DNA from: an uncultured Christensenellaceae bacterium
Lineage (GTDB): Bacteria; Bacillota; Clostridia; Christensenellales; UBA3700
Assembly: GCA_944380285.1 (NCBI GenBank)
Contig: CALWGZ010000004.1
Location: forward strand, 1 to 64,000
Direction: 5' to 3'
DNA length: 64,000 bases
The first letter of the stretch is position 1. Every line of letters begins with the position of its first letter. The notes below the pieces were generated by a model that did not search any database, was not told the DNA's origin, and saw nothing but the letters and a program-made list of their open reading frames with translations. Made by a program: the position numbers and the translations under genes. Positions 45,584 to 58,894 of the stretch are shown one piece after another.

Positions 45584-46735
45584 TCAACCTCTCGGCACCT
45601 CGATCTCCATATCGGAATCGGGATAGGTGCAGCACGGATGGACAAAGCCGAACTTGACGTCGGCAAGACGGCGTTTGTCCGCGCCCGCGATCGAGTACTT
45701 TCCGTCGATCAGTCTGCTGTGGCAGAAGCCGCAGCCGCCTGCCCGGCACTTGGACGGAACTTTCAGCCCTGCCCTCTCCATCGCGGTCAGCAATGTCTCG
45801 CGCGCGTCCGCCTTGATGTCGAACGCTTCGTCGCGGATATGGACGCGAAGCTTGAACTCCTGCGGTTTGACGTCGCGCGTCGACACGCAATTCGCCTCTT
45901 TGCGCACGCGCCTTGCGCCGGTCACTCCTATCTTGGCAAGTTCCTTTTCGGCAAAGTCGTACATCACCTGCGGTCCGCACATCATCACCGTAAAATCTCC
46001 CTGCGCGAACTTTGAGATCAGCTCTGCGGTGATGAAGCCGTGTTCGAAGCCGTCTTTCTTCTCGTCGCTCAGCACATAGACGACCTTGAACTTGTCGCCG
46101 CAAAGGGCGTCCAGCCTGTCTTTGAAAGCGAGGTCTTTGACTGTCTTTGCACCGTAAAGCAGCGTCAGCTCGAAATCTTCGCTGCCCTCGGCGATCGCCT
46201 GAGCCATAGAGAAAAACGGGGTGATGCCGCTGCCTCCCGCAATGCCCAGAACGCGGCGGCTGTCGCGCACGCCGTCATGGAAAAAGTCTCCGGAAGGATC
46301 GCCCAATTCGAACTCGTCGCCCAAAGCGGCGTTGTCGCACATCCATTCGCTGAAAAATCCCGCCCTCTTGATCGTGACCGCGACCTTGTTGCCGCGCAAA
46401 GCGTCAAAAGGCGACGACGAGATCGCGTACGGTCTGCTGACAACGCTGCCCCCTATCCTCGCGCGCAACGACACATATTGCCCTGCGCGGAACATAGACG
46501 GCGCGAACGTCTCGAACACAAAGGTCTTGATGTCGTGCGTCTCGTCGCGGATCTCGGCGAGCTTGACCTTGCGCGTGCCGGGGTGCAGTATCTTTGCCGT
46601 CTCGTTGACACTGAACGTCTTGGGCAGCGGTTCGGCGGAGCCTTCGGCGAGCATCTTTTCGCGCGTCGGCACCATTTTCTTGAACCTGAGCAGGTCCATA
46701 AAACCGAAAATTTGTCTCTTGAACTTGTATGCCAT
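45584..46735 (-). CDS. FAD/NAD(P)H-dependent ferredoxin reductase with C-terminal 2Fe-2S domain
   Basis: 383 residues. The FAD-binding beta-barrel has SRPYAISSSP, the NAD(P) domain has GIAGGSGITPFFSM and MMCGPQVMY, and a plant-type ferredoxin domain ends the protein with cluster ligands Cys330, Cys335, Cys338 and Cys368 (CRAGGCGFC...HPCC). It passes electrons from NAD(P)H to a partner. It begins 3 nt after the FAD oxidoreductase gene, so that enzyme is the obvious partner. Confidence 0.9.
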   Translation of the reverse strand: MAYKFKRQIFGFMDLLRFKKMVPTREKMLAEGSAEPLPKTFSVNETAKILHPGTRKVKLAEIRDETHDIKTFVFETFAPSMFRAGQYVSLRARIGGSVVSRPYAISSSPFDALRGNKVAVTIKRAGFFSEWMCDNAALGDEFELGDPSGDFFHDGVRDSRRVLGIAGGSGITPFFSMAQAIAEGSEDFELTLLYGAKTVKDLAFKDRLDALCGDKFKVVYVLSDEKKDGFEHGFITAELISKFAQGDFTVMMCGPQVMYDFAEKELAKIGVTGARRVRKEANCVSTRDVKPQEFKLRVHIRDEAFDIKADARETLLTAMERAGLKVPSKCRAGGCGFCHSRLIDGKYSIAGADKRRLADVKFGFVHPCCTYPDSDMEIEVPRG

Positions 46736-46738
46736 CTC

Positions 46739-48262
46739 TCAGCCCTCCTTTTTGATGTCTCCGACAGTCTGTCTTCCGGAGATATCGCCCGAAAAATAGG
46801 CGCTGGAATAGCCCGAAAGCCTCATCGCAAAGCCGCCGGCAAACCTTAGACCGCGCGTCATATGATCGTGCGCCATCATCTGCAACCGCGGATTGAGCCC
46901 GTCCCAATATTGAGACTCGTATCCGTATATCCCGCCTTCGGGGTGGCCGCAGTACCTTGCATAGGTCATCGGAGTCGCGACGGAGATCTCCTCGATGCTG
47001 TCCCTGATCTTCGCGCCGGTGTCCCGCTCGAAGCGGTCGATCATCTTGTTTGCGACCTTTTCTTTGGTCTTTGCATAGTCTTCGGGCTTGACGTTGCCCC
47101 AGTCGTCGGACATATACAGCGTGGTGAAATACATCATCGATGTCCCCGGCGGCGAACATTCGGGATATGCCCTGTTGAGACACACCGTCGCCTGCACCTC
47201 GTTGGTATCGATCTTTTTCATTATCTCGTATTGCGCGGCGCTGTCCATCGTGTCATAGAGGAAGTAGTTGTGGTTCTCTATGCCGAGTTCGTCCGCGCTC
47301 TTGTTGAGTCCGAGGAACATCGTAAAGCCTCTGCCCGCGAGTTTGCGCGCGTTGGTCGCGCGAACTATCTTTTCGGGCACGCCGTCCATCATCCTGCCGT
47401 ATACGACCAGCGGCGAGCAATTGGCGACGACATGCCTCGTGACGATGCGCCTGCCGTCGTCGAGAATCACTCCTTCGACGCCGCCGTCCGCGCCCGTCTC
47501 TATCTTGACCGCCTCGGTGTTGAACCATATCTCGCCGCCCAATTCCCTGATCCTCTCGCAAAGCGCGAGCGAGATCTCGTGCGACCTCATCTTGGGCATC
47601 ATAGCGCCGCGCGAGATGTAGCGTATGACCATCGAGGCGTAGTGTGAAAAGCTGAGATCGTCGCAATGCGCGCCGAGATAGCACCAATATGCCCTGAGGA
47701 TGTCCTGCGCCTTTTTGGGCATGCGGATGGAATCGAGTACTTCGTTGACCGAATAGGAACCGGTGCGAACATAGTTGCCGTACTCCTTGACCATCACCGA
47801 AGACTCGACGACGCCGTTGCGTTCGTTGGTGTATTTCTGCGCCGCACGCGTATCGTCGGCAAGCTGAAAGAATCTTTCGGTCGAAAGCCTGCTTCCGGGA
47901 ACTTCCTTTTCCATTTTGTCGATGAACGCCTTGACTCCGAATGGCATCGTAACGTCCAGTTTCTCCTTGCGGGCGATCACGCGGTATGCCTCGGGGATGG
48001 GCGTCCACTCGATCTTGTCGGTCACGCCGAGCGAGTCGAAAAGCGCCCTCACGTCGCCGCCGTTGTCGGCGGGACCGAAGTCGTTGAGCTCGTGCAGCGA
48101 CGCCTCGAACTCAAAGCGGCCTCTGCGGAAGCTGGTCGCAAATCCGCCGGGCAGATTGTGCTTTTCGACCACAAGCACTTTCGCGCCGCCCTGAAGCAAC
48201 CTGATCGCCGCCACGAGACCGCCGTTGCCGGCGCCTATGACTACTGCATCATATTTGTCCAT
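46739..48262 (-). CDS. FAD-dependent oxidoreductase, phytoene-desaturase/retinol-saturase-like
   Basis: 507 residues. N-terminal Rossmann motif VIGAGNGGLVAAIRL, then VVEKHNLPGGFATSF, and a C-terminal FAD-closing region (GLRFAGGFAMRLSGYSSAYFSG). Members desaturate, saturate or isomerise hydrophobic polyene-like substrates. The ATG with GGAGG 5 nt upstream is used; the frame extends 40 codons more through the promoter. Paired with the 2Fe-2S reductase, it may act as a reductase. Substrate unknown. Confidence 0.88.
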   Translation of the reverse strand: MDKYDAVVIGAGNGGLVAAIRLLQGGAKVLVVEKHNLPGGFATSFRRGRFEFEASLHELNDFGPADNGGDVRALFDSLGVTDKIEWTPIPEAYRVIARKEKLDVTMPFGVKAFIDKMEKEVPGSRLSTERFFQLADDTRAAQKYTNERNGVVESSVMVKEYGNYVRTGSYSVNEVLDSIRMPKKAQDILRAYWCYLGAHCDDLSFSHYASMVIRYISRGAMMPKMRSHEISLALCERIRELGGEIWFNTEAVKIETGADGGVEGVILDDGRRIVTRHVVANCSPLVVYGRMMDGVPEKIVRATNARKLAGRGFTMFLGLNKSADELGIENHNYFLYDTMDSAAQYEIMKKIDTNEVQATVCLNRAYPECSPPGTSMMYFTTLYMSDDWGNVKPEDYAKTKEKVANKMIDRFERDTGAKIRDSIEEISVATPMTYARYCGHPEGGIYGYESQYWDGLNPRLQMMAHDHMTRGLRFAGGFAMRLSGYSSAYFSGDISGRQTVGDIKKEG

Positions 48263-48292
48263 ATGTTCCTCCTTATTATAGTTTGTACTTTT

Positions 48293-48321
48293 ATTATACT
48301 CCACGATCCGTTCGATGTCAA
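48293..48321 (-). promoter_or_regulatory. Promoter of the redox pair
   Basis: Consensus TTGACA, 17 bp, TATAAT on the minus strand. Confidence 0.85.
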
Positions 48322-48434
48322 TACCCGAATTTTTCACCGCTCCGCATATAACGACGTATATATATTTAACAAACACCGGCACGAAAATTCTCTCGTCGCT
48401 CCTCTGTCGCTTTTTCCGAGCCGTCCTTGCAAAT

Positions 48435-48535
48435 CTGTCAAGAGTTCGAGCGCAAAAATTTTCGAACGAAAAAATTCACTCTCCCTTCCCCCTCAAATTC
48501 TGTCAAGAGTTTGAGCGCATATATTTTTGAATTTT
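48435..48535. repeat. Paired ~62-bp repeat, locus 3
   Basis: CTGTCAAGAGTT at 48435 and 48500, the first followed by the AAAATTTTCGAACGAAAAAATT block and the pyrimidine-rich CTCTCCCTTCCCCCTC. Closely similar to 43263-43372. No gene lies between 48263 and 48594. Confidence 0.6.
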
Positions 48536-48594
48536 GCCGCGAATACAAAAACGGCGGCGATCTCAGTCGACCGCCGCCGCAATGATAGCTGCCG

Positions 48595-49554
48595 TTATTT
48601 CCCGATCGCTTCTTGATAGCTCAAAGCGACGCTTTTGCCCCACTTCTCCGGCTCTTCGAAGATGGGCGAGTGCGCGGACTCGCCGAACGCGATCCACTTC
48701 TTGAAGGGCGCGTCGAGCGCGTCGTACCACCTGCGCACGATCGCGGTCGGGGTGTTGTAGTCGTGTTCGCCCTGCGTGACGATGATCGGCACTTCAAGGC
48801 GCGTGACGTCCTTGTAGCTGACCGCGACGACATCGTCCCAGAGTGCCTTGGACAGATACAGTCCGCCCTTGGCGTATTTGGCGATGTCGGACAGCGAATA
48901 TTCCTTGGTCTTGAGCAGCGGCAGCAGCAGCGACTTGAACATGCCCTCGCGCTTTTTGTATGTGCCGCCGCCGAACTTGGACAGATAGTTGCGCTGGATC
49001 ATCATCGCCTTGTCGGACGGATATCTGCCGTCCACGGGCGCGATGCCGTCGAGTTTTTTCAACGCCGTTTTGTCGCCGAGCCGCTCCGCCTCGCGCACGC
49101 AGAAGTTGTATGATTCCGCCTCGTTTTCGGCGCCGTCGACGAACACGCCCTGCGCGACGTACGCGGCGATCTTTTGCGGACAGCGTACCGCGAGCGCGGT
49201 GCCGATCACCGTGCCCCAGCTGTGACCTGCAATGACGATCTTGTCTTGTCCGAACATTTCGCGCAAGATGTCGATCACCGCCTCGGCGTCGTCAACGTAG
49301 GTCTTGACGGACAGCTTCTGCTTTTGGATGTCCTTGCGGTAGCTCTTGCCCGAACCGCGCTGATCCCAGCACACCATTGTGAAGTCATGCGCGAGCGACG
49401 ATTGATTGTCCAGCACAAAGTGCCTGTCGCAGACCCCGGGGCCGCCGTGAATGAACAAGATCACCGGCAGTCCTTCCCTTCCCGCCCTGATGCGGATGTT
49501 TTGAGTGTCGCCGTTTACGACGACGTCCATGCTCTTGTCGATTGCATATTCCAT
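48595..49554 (-). CDS. Alpha/beta hydrolase, prolyl-iminopeptidase-like
   Basis: 319 residues. HGGPG oxyanion motif, nucleophile Ser in GHSWG, acid and His in the C-terminal part (GEHDYNTP, ESAHSP). HGGPG is typical of prolyl iminopeptidases (S33), which remove N-terminal proline. Its ATG lies within 2 nt of the amidohydrolase stop, so both act in one operon, plausibly in breakdown of proline-containing peptides. Confidence 0.85.
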   Translation of the reverse strand: MEYAIDKSMDVVVNGDTQNIRIRAGREGLPVILFIHGGPGVCDRHFVLDNQSSLAHDFTMVCWDQRGSGKSYRKDIQKQKLSVKTYVDDAEAVIDILREMFGQDKIVIAGHSWGTVIGTALAVRCPQKIAAYVAQGVFVDGAENEAESYNFCVREAERLGDKTALKKLDGIAPVDGRYPSDKAMMIQRNYLSKFGGGTYKKREGMFKSLLLPLLKTKEYSLSDIAKYAKGGLYLSKALWDDVVAVSYKDVTRLEVPIIVTQGEHDYNTPTAIVRRWYDALDAPFKKWIAFGESAHSPIFEEPEKWGKSVALSYQEAIGK

Positions 49555-49555
49555 A

Positions 49556-50860
49556 TCACAACTCCTCGGCGAGCTCGTCAAGCTGCGCCTCGATGTTCTT
49601 CATCTTGGACGGACGGGGACGCTTGATATATCTGCCCTGCGCCATCATTCCGTCGATGTCTCGGAGCGCGCGAAGGTCTTCGAGCGGATCGCCCTTCAAG
49701 ATGAGCAGATCCGCGCTCTTGCCCTCGGCGACCGAACCGGTCACGGCGTCTATGCCCAGCACGCGCGCGTTGCCTATCGTCGCGATCTCGAGCGCCTTCG
49801 CCGCGCCGACGCCGAGCATCTTATCGACATAGACCACCTCGCGCCAAGTGTTGTATTGAGTGCAAAATGGGCAGGACGCGTCCGTCCCGAGTCCGACGTC
49901 GATGCCTGCGACAAAAGCGGCTTTTGCGCCTGCGGACATCCCCTGCAGCACGATCTCGGAATTGAATTTGCACATCTCGTTCATCTTGGTCACGTCGGGC
50001 GACAGCCTCGCGAACGGCAGCGCCGGCGAATAGGTGACGACGAACGCGCCGCCCCTCTCTTTGATCGCCTTTACGCTCTCCTCGTCGGGAGCCGCGCCGT
50101 GCTCGATCGTGTCCACTCCGCCCAGCGCCGCAATGCGCACGCCCTCGGTGCTTTGGACGTGAGCGGCGACCTTTTTGCCCAACGCGTGCGCCCTGTCGCA
50201 GACCGCTTTGACCTGCTCGAACGTCATCTTGACCTCGCCCGGCTCGCCGCGCTTTTTGGCGTCCATAACGCCGCCCGTCACGCAGATCTTGACCAAGTCC
50301 GCGCCTTCTGCGACCGTTTCGTCCACCAGCGCGACAAGCCCGTCGACCGTGTCCGACGTGCGCGCAAACGTCCCTGCGCCGTGACCTCCGGGCACAGTGA
50401 TCGCCATGCCCGACACGAGCATTCTCAGCCCCTTTGCGCCGCCCTTGCCGGCGTCCGTCTTGCGCTTGAGCGCGATGTCCGAACCGTAAAAGTCGCCCAC
50501 CGTCCTGACAGTCGTCACGCCCGACAAAAGCTGCTTCTTCGCCGACGAAGCGACGAGCGCCGAAAGCACCTTGGCGCCGAGCTTTGTCTTGACGAACGCA
50601 AGCACCTTTTGCTGCGCCGATCCGCCGCCCAAAATCTTGCTCGGCATGCCTGTGCCGAACAGGTGAACATGCGCGTTGATCAACCCGGGCACGACAAATT
50701 TTCCGCTCGCGTCAATGACTTTGCAGCCGTCTTTGTCCGCCTCGCCGTGCGCGCATATCCTCACGATCTTGCCGCCGTCGACGACGATGTCGCGGTGCTT
50801 TTCGACCGCGCAGCCGCGCTCGACGTCGATCAAATTTGCGTCCGAAACAATGTACTTCAT
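49556..50860 (-). CDS. Metal-dependent amidohydrolase (Xaa-Pro dipeptidase/imidazolonepropionase-like)
   Basis: 434 residues. Metal ligands appear in NAHVHL, KICVTGGV (carbamylated Lys), AAHVQS, DTIEHG and GLGTDAS, the order of the prolidase-type amidohydrolase family. Cytoplasmic. It precedes the iminopeptidase-like gene. Substrate assignment rests on family resemblance and context. Confidence 0.87.
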   Translation of the reverse strand: MKYIVSDANLIDVERGCAVEKHRDIVVDGGKIVRICAHGEADKDGCKVIDASGKFVVPGLINAHVHLFGTGMPSKILGGGSAQQKVLAFVKTKLGAKVLSALVASSAKKQLLSGVTTVRTVGDFYGSDIALKRKTDAGKGGAKGLRMLVSGMAITVPGGHGAGTFARTSDTVDGLVALVDETVAEGADLVKICVTGGVMDAKKRGEPGEVKMTFEQVKAVCDRAHALGKKVAAHVQSTEGVRIAALGGVDTIEHGAAPDEESVKAIKERGGAFVVTYSPALPFARLSPDVTKMNEMCKFNSEIVLQGMSAGAKAAFVAGIDVGLGTDASCPFCTQYNTWREVVYVDKMLGVGAAKALEIATIGNARVLGIDAVTGSVAEGKSADLLILKGDPLEDLRALRDIDGMMAQGRYIKRPRPSKMKNIEAQLDELAEEL

Positions 50861-50895
50861 ACCATTCCTCTTTGCGGAAACATCCGCTTGACTAC

Positions 50896-50924
50896 ATTAT
50901 AGAACAACAGCGCAAAATCGTCAA
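50896..50924 (-). promoter_or_regulatory. Promoter of the amidohydrolase-hydrolase operon
   Basis: TTGACG, 17 bp, TATAAT on the minus strand. Confidence 0.8.
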
Positions 50925-51700
50925 TATTTTGCGCTGTCGCAGGTCGTATTTTGAGAAAATTTCCGACACCCTAGTGAGTCGTCACTTTTCTTTTTAATGC
51001 CATTTCGCGTCTTTATGCACCTAACTTTTGAAAGGGTGAACACTGCGCTCGGTTTGCTTGAACTTGATTTAAGATAAGCGTAATTTTTGTCAAGCCGATG
51101 TTCACGATATATTCGATTTTGCAATGCTCTTTTACTATGCACAAGTAAAAGAGCTTGGGATTCGTTTCTTTACTTCACGGGTTTTCCCTATTGTCGCTTA
51201 ATACAAAGCCAACTTTGCGCGCATAGCGCGCCGGGCTTTGGAAGGGGGTAAACGCAATGCTCGGTTCGCTTGAACATAATTTAAGATAAGCGTAATCTTT
51301 GTCAAGCTGCTACGCCATATTTTATATATTTGATCGGCAATGCATTCCATTTTATATTTTCGCTTAAAACACGTCAACGCTTCACGTTGCATCCTTATGT
51401 CTATTTTATCCCCTCGCGAGCAACGCGAGCATTTTCTGTTCCGCACCACCTTTGGGGTGCGGCTCAGGTCACCGCTTGGGTCGGATCTTTTACGGTCTTT
51501 TGCACCTCTCGGAACGCTCGCGTACCATTGAGGTACGCATCACAACCCTTTCGGCACAAAATACTCGTAAAATCTCTCGCCCGAAGCTCCTTGGTTCTGT
51601 TTATCTAATCGGTTCTTTTCAAACGTTTTAATCTTCGCGTTATGATTCATTTTGCGAGCAACGCGAGCAGTGACAGTGATGGGTAACGGGACTCCCCGTT
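50925..51700. other. Gene-free region with repeated promoter-like segments
   Basis: No gene is supported. A ~78-bp segment at 51027-51100 recurs at 51237-51312, both with TTTAAGATAAGCGTAAT and, on the minus strand, TTGACA followed at 16 bp by TAAAT(C/T). A CCGCACC/GGTGCGG hairpin lies near 51442. CGAGCAACGCGAGCA occurs at about 51417 and 51655. Confidence 0.5.
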
Positions 51701-51703
51701 TGA

Positions 51704-51877
51704 TGTCTGCCGAAGAAACGACAAGTTGCTCTTATCGGCGCAGAGGGAGTTTGATGCAATGCGCCTATGAACAAACAAGGTGCTTGCACTCGCAAGCACC
51801 TTGTGAAGTGAATCGAAGCTATGCAGCAAAGCTCCCTCGAAAGCCGTAAATGCAATCTCTTTAATCTTCGGCAGACA
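51704..51877. repeat. Concentric inverted repeat downstream of atpC
   Basis: TGTCTGCCGAAGA (51704-51716) is perfectly inverted at 51865-51877. A 13-bp perfect stem with ACTC loop (51775-51804) sits at almost the same centre, and GAGGGAG blocks pair in between. The central hairpin, followed by TTGTTTGTT on the minus strand, may terminate the atp operon. Confidence 0.55.
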
Positions 51878-51883
51878 GCATTC

Positions 51884-56309
<4,426 letters not shown>

Positions 56310-56323
<14 letters not shown>

Positions 56324-56804
56324 GCTTTTCACCCTCTTCGGCTGCCTTCAAAAAGCTCTCGTAAGCCTCGTCGACGCTCGACGACAGCGCGACTTTGCCC
56401 GCCATCTCGTCGACCATCTCGCGGATGTCGTCGCCGACGCCCTCGATGATCTTATCATGCTCGGACTTCGCCTTGGCACGCGCGTCGTCGACGATCTTTT
56501 TCGCCTCGCTCTCGGCGGCGCGCAGCTTTTCGGAACGCACCTCTTCCGACTCCTCGGCGGCGCGCTTTTTCATCTCTGCGATCTCCGCATCGGCGTCGCT
56601 CAGCTTTTGCTCATACTCTCTCTCTTTGTCCTTCGCGTCGTCGAGAGCCTTTTGCGTGCCCTCTTCGCGCGCGGCGTACTCGTCCTCGCGCTTTTTCATA
56701 AAGCGCTTGACCGGCTTGTACAGCAACAGCGTCAATCCGGTCGCAAGGATGAGAAAGTTGAGCAGGTGCAGCAAGATCTGCTGCCAGTCAATGTTCAAAG
56801 GCAT
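56310..56804 (-). CDS. atpF: ATP synthase b subunit
   Basis: 164 residues. One N-terminal membrane helix (ILLHLLNFLILATGLTLLLY), then a long charged coiled coil forming the peripheral stalk. Its C-terminus normally contacts delta; here the contact must be the delta-like domain fused to alpha. Confidence 0.95.
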
Positions 56805-56817
56805 CGAACGCGCCTCC

Positions 56818-57225
56818 TCACAGTACGAAAATCAACAATATCGCGACGATCAACGCGTATATGATCGCGGTCTCGATAAAGACGAGTCCCAGCATCATGC
56901 TCGAACGGATGTCCGCCTTCGCTTCGGGCTGACGCGCGATGCTCTCGTTCGTCTTTGCGACGGCGATGCCCATCGCTATCGCGCCCGCAGCCGCGGCGAC
57001 GCCCACCGCGATCGCGGCAGCCATTGCGATCATGCCCTTGTCGCCGTCCGCGTCATCGGCGGGAGCGGCGTCTTGGGCGTCGTCGACGACGGTCGTCCCC
57101 CCGTCCTCCGCGAGAACGGGCGAAGCGGGCGAGAACACCAACCCCAACGTCGTGCCGAGAGCGGCGAGAGCCACGACCATCAAAATGACCGCGACGGAGA
57201 TCTTGACTTTTACGCTTGTCTTCAT
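56818..57225 (-). CDS. atpE: ATP synthase c subunit with signal-like N-terminal extension
   Basis: 135 residues, against about 75-90 in most species. Residues 64-135 are the c hairpin: helix 1, loop ARQPEAKADI and helix 2 with the ion-binding Glu118 (FIETAIIY). Thr119 and Tyr123 match the helix-2 part of the sodium signature, but the helix-1 Gln position is Met85, so ion choice is open. Residues 1-39 form a hydrophobic stretch ending in SPVLA, like a cleavable signal, followed by an acidic linker (DDAQDAAPADDADGD). Overlaps atpB by 4 bp. Confidence 0.93.
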   Translation of the reverse strand: MKTSVKVKISVAVILMVVALAALGTTLGLVFSPASPVLAEDGGTTVVDDAQDAAPADDADGDKGMIAMAAAIAVGVAAAAGAIAMGIAVAKTNESIARQPEAKADIRSSMMLGLVFIETAIIYALIVAILLIFVL

Positions 57226-58109
57226 ATTTTTACCTCGTTGGCAAGAATTTCTTTATCTTTTTTTGCGGCTTTTTTGCCGACTTTTTGCTTTTTTTCATGC
57301 GGCTCGGACACCTCGCCGTAGAACATCGAGGTCAGCATCACGAGCACATATGTCTGAATGAGCGCGTGCATCAGCGTGAACAATATGCCGACGACGACCG
57401 GCAGCACAAAGCTGAGCGCAAGATAGTAGTAGACGAGTTCGGTGACCAAAAGCCCCGACAGCAGCGCGCCGAACAGACGGAAACTCATCGATATCGGCAG
57501 CGAGAAGTCCTTGAGCGTGCGCCCCACTCCGCGGAGCCCGTTGGAGACGACGCCGCCCGACAAAATGACGATGTAGGACAGACAGCCCAGCGAGATCGCG
57601 CCGTTGATGTCCGAAAGGGGCGCCGGCAACGAAAGCGACGCGCCGCTGAGCGCCATGATCGGGATGCCGATCAGCTCAAACAGCGTGCCGAAGAAAATAT
57701 AAGCCCCCGCGGCGAAGATGTACGCGCCGAGGAAGGAATTGCGGTGTGGGGAATTTGTCTTTGCGAGTTTGTCGAACCAGCCGACCGCCGTCTCGAGGAC
57801 GAGTTGGAACTTGCCGGGAACGCGCTTGAAACGCGGGATCGCGAAAATGCGGATCAGCGCCGCCGCGACCAGCAATATGCCCGTGACGACAAAGCCGGAA
57901 ATGACCGCCGGGTTGACCTGCATGCCGAACAGATCCGCCTTGTTGGACTCGTGCAGCACCGCGTCTTCCATCACTTCGGAGACGCTCTCCTCCTGCTCGT
58001 ACAGCGGATCGGTGAGCACGATGCCCACGATCAGCGCTGCGAACACGAGCAGCCACACGACGATCGCAACGATCTTTTTCTTGCTGAACTTCTTTTTGCT
58101 TTCGGTCAT
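57222..58109 (-). CDS. atpB: ATP synthase a subunit
   Basis: 295-residue membrane channel subunit. The essential Arg211 lies in SMSFRLFGALLSG. Additional conserved parts are GKFQLVLE and the final helix pair with HALIQTYVLVMLT. First gene of atpB-E-F-A-G-D-C. Lys-rich C-terminal tail is an oddity. Confidence 0.95.
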   Translation of the reverse strand: MTESKKKFSKKKIVAIVVWLLVFAALIVGIVLTDPLYEQEESVSEVMEDAVLHESNKADLFGMQVNPAVISGFVVTGILLVAAALIRIFAIPRFKRVPGKFQLVLETAVGWFDKLAKTNSPHRNSFLGAYIFAAGAYIFFGTLFELIGIPIMALSGASLSLPAPLSDINGAISLGCLSYIVILSGGVVSNGLRGVGRTLKDFSLPISMSFRLFGALLSGLLVTELVYYYLALSFVLPVVVGILFTLMHALIQTYVLVMLTSMFYGEVSEPHEKKQKVGKKAAKKDKEILANEVKI

Positions 58110-58130
58110 AGATGCCTCTGACTTGTTAAG

Positions 58131-58159
58131 ATTGTAACGCTATCCGCGCGACAATGCAA
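58131..58159 (-). promoter_or_regulatory. Promoter of the atp operon
   Basis: TTGCAT, 17 bp, TACAAT on the minus strand; GAGG before the atpB ATG. Confidence 0.7.
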
Positions 58160-58371
58160 GCGATTGACGCAAATAACCTCGCCTTTCCGCGCAAAATTTG
58201 CGCCGCATACGGGTAATTGTTCCCATATACAGCGCAAATGTGTATGATTTTTTTTATTCGCAGATTGTGATTAGGCGCTTATTAATATGATTCTATACGC
58301 GCGTTAAAAGCCGAATTTATCCCTATCCGGTATGCGCGAACTCGCCGAATGCCGCCGCGTCCCGCCGTCTT

Positions 58372-58782
58372 TCAGATTTCGGCGACTCCCCTTCCGAGCG
58401 CGGCGTCGAGTTTGGCGATCTCGCCCTCGACGAACGTCAGCCTCTCTTTGATCGCTTTGAGCCGCTTTGCGTTGCGGACGATGAACGGCACGAGGATCAG
58501 CGCGGCGATCAGAAATACGAGCATAGCCGCCCCCGCTTCGATGATCATCAACAGCGTAAACAGGACGACCAGCGCAATGATGACCGCCTCGAACACTATC
58601 CGACGAATTTTGGACTTGCGCTCGTCGATGAGCGCCGCCCTCTCGCGCTTGTAGTCGGCGTTTCTGCATTCGGGGCATTCGCCGGAGTGTCCGCTGTATG
58701 CGGAGCAATTTTCGCACATCGCCTTGCCGCACCTCTTACAGGTCGCGACCGCCGCCTTGTGGGGGTGGATAAAACAATTCAT
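58372..58782 (-). CDS. Zinc-finger (B-box-like) membrane protein
   Basis: 136 residues. The start carries CFIHP, CKRC, CENC and CPEC, a B-box-like zinc-binding pattern also found in rhomboid-associated and regulatory proteins. Two adjacent hydrophobic segments (about 63-103) follow, then a helical tail. Probably a membrane protein facing the cytoplasm. Divergent from an XRE gene whose operator covers its promoter. Function unknown. Confidence 0.78.
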   Translation of the reverse strand: MNCFIHPHKAAVATCKRCGKAMCENCSAYSGHSGECPECRNADYKRERAALIDERKSKIRRIVFEAVIIALVVLFTLLMIIEAGAAMLVFLIAALILVPFIVRNAKRLKAIKERLTFVEGEIAKLDAALGRGVAEI

Positions 58783-58832
58783 AAACTTTCCTCCTATGCC
58801 GAAAAACGATTGCGATCGTTCGGCATACTTTT

Positions 58833-58861
58833 ATTATAGTAACAATATTTGTTACTGTCAA
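58833..58861 (-). promoter_or_regulatory. Promoter of the zinc-finger membrane protein, with operator in the spacer
   Basis: TTGACA, 17 bp, TATAAT on the minus strand. The spacer is the 19-bp palindrome AGTAACAATATTTGTTACT (58838-58856), so binding there would block RNA polymerase. A half-site TTGTTAC recurs at 58879. Confidence 0.75.
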
Positions 58862-58882
58862 GCCGAACATAACACTTTTTGT

Positions 58883-58888
58883 TACAAT
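58883..58888 (+). promoter_or_regulatory. Extended -10 of a leaderless XRE gene
   Basis: TGTTACAAT (TGn-TACAAT) ends 6 nt before the ATG at 58895. No good -35 and no Shine-Dalgarno. Confidence 0.5.
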
Positions 58889-58894
58889 TATCTT

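Noticed and set aside
56818-57225. Firm sodium-coupled ATP synthase
   Set aside because: Helix 2 matches but the helix-1 Gln is Met, so ion specificity cannot be called.
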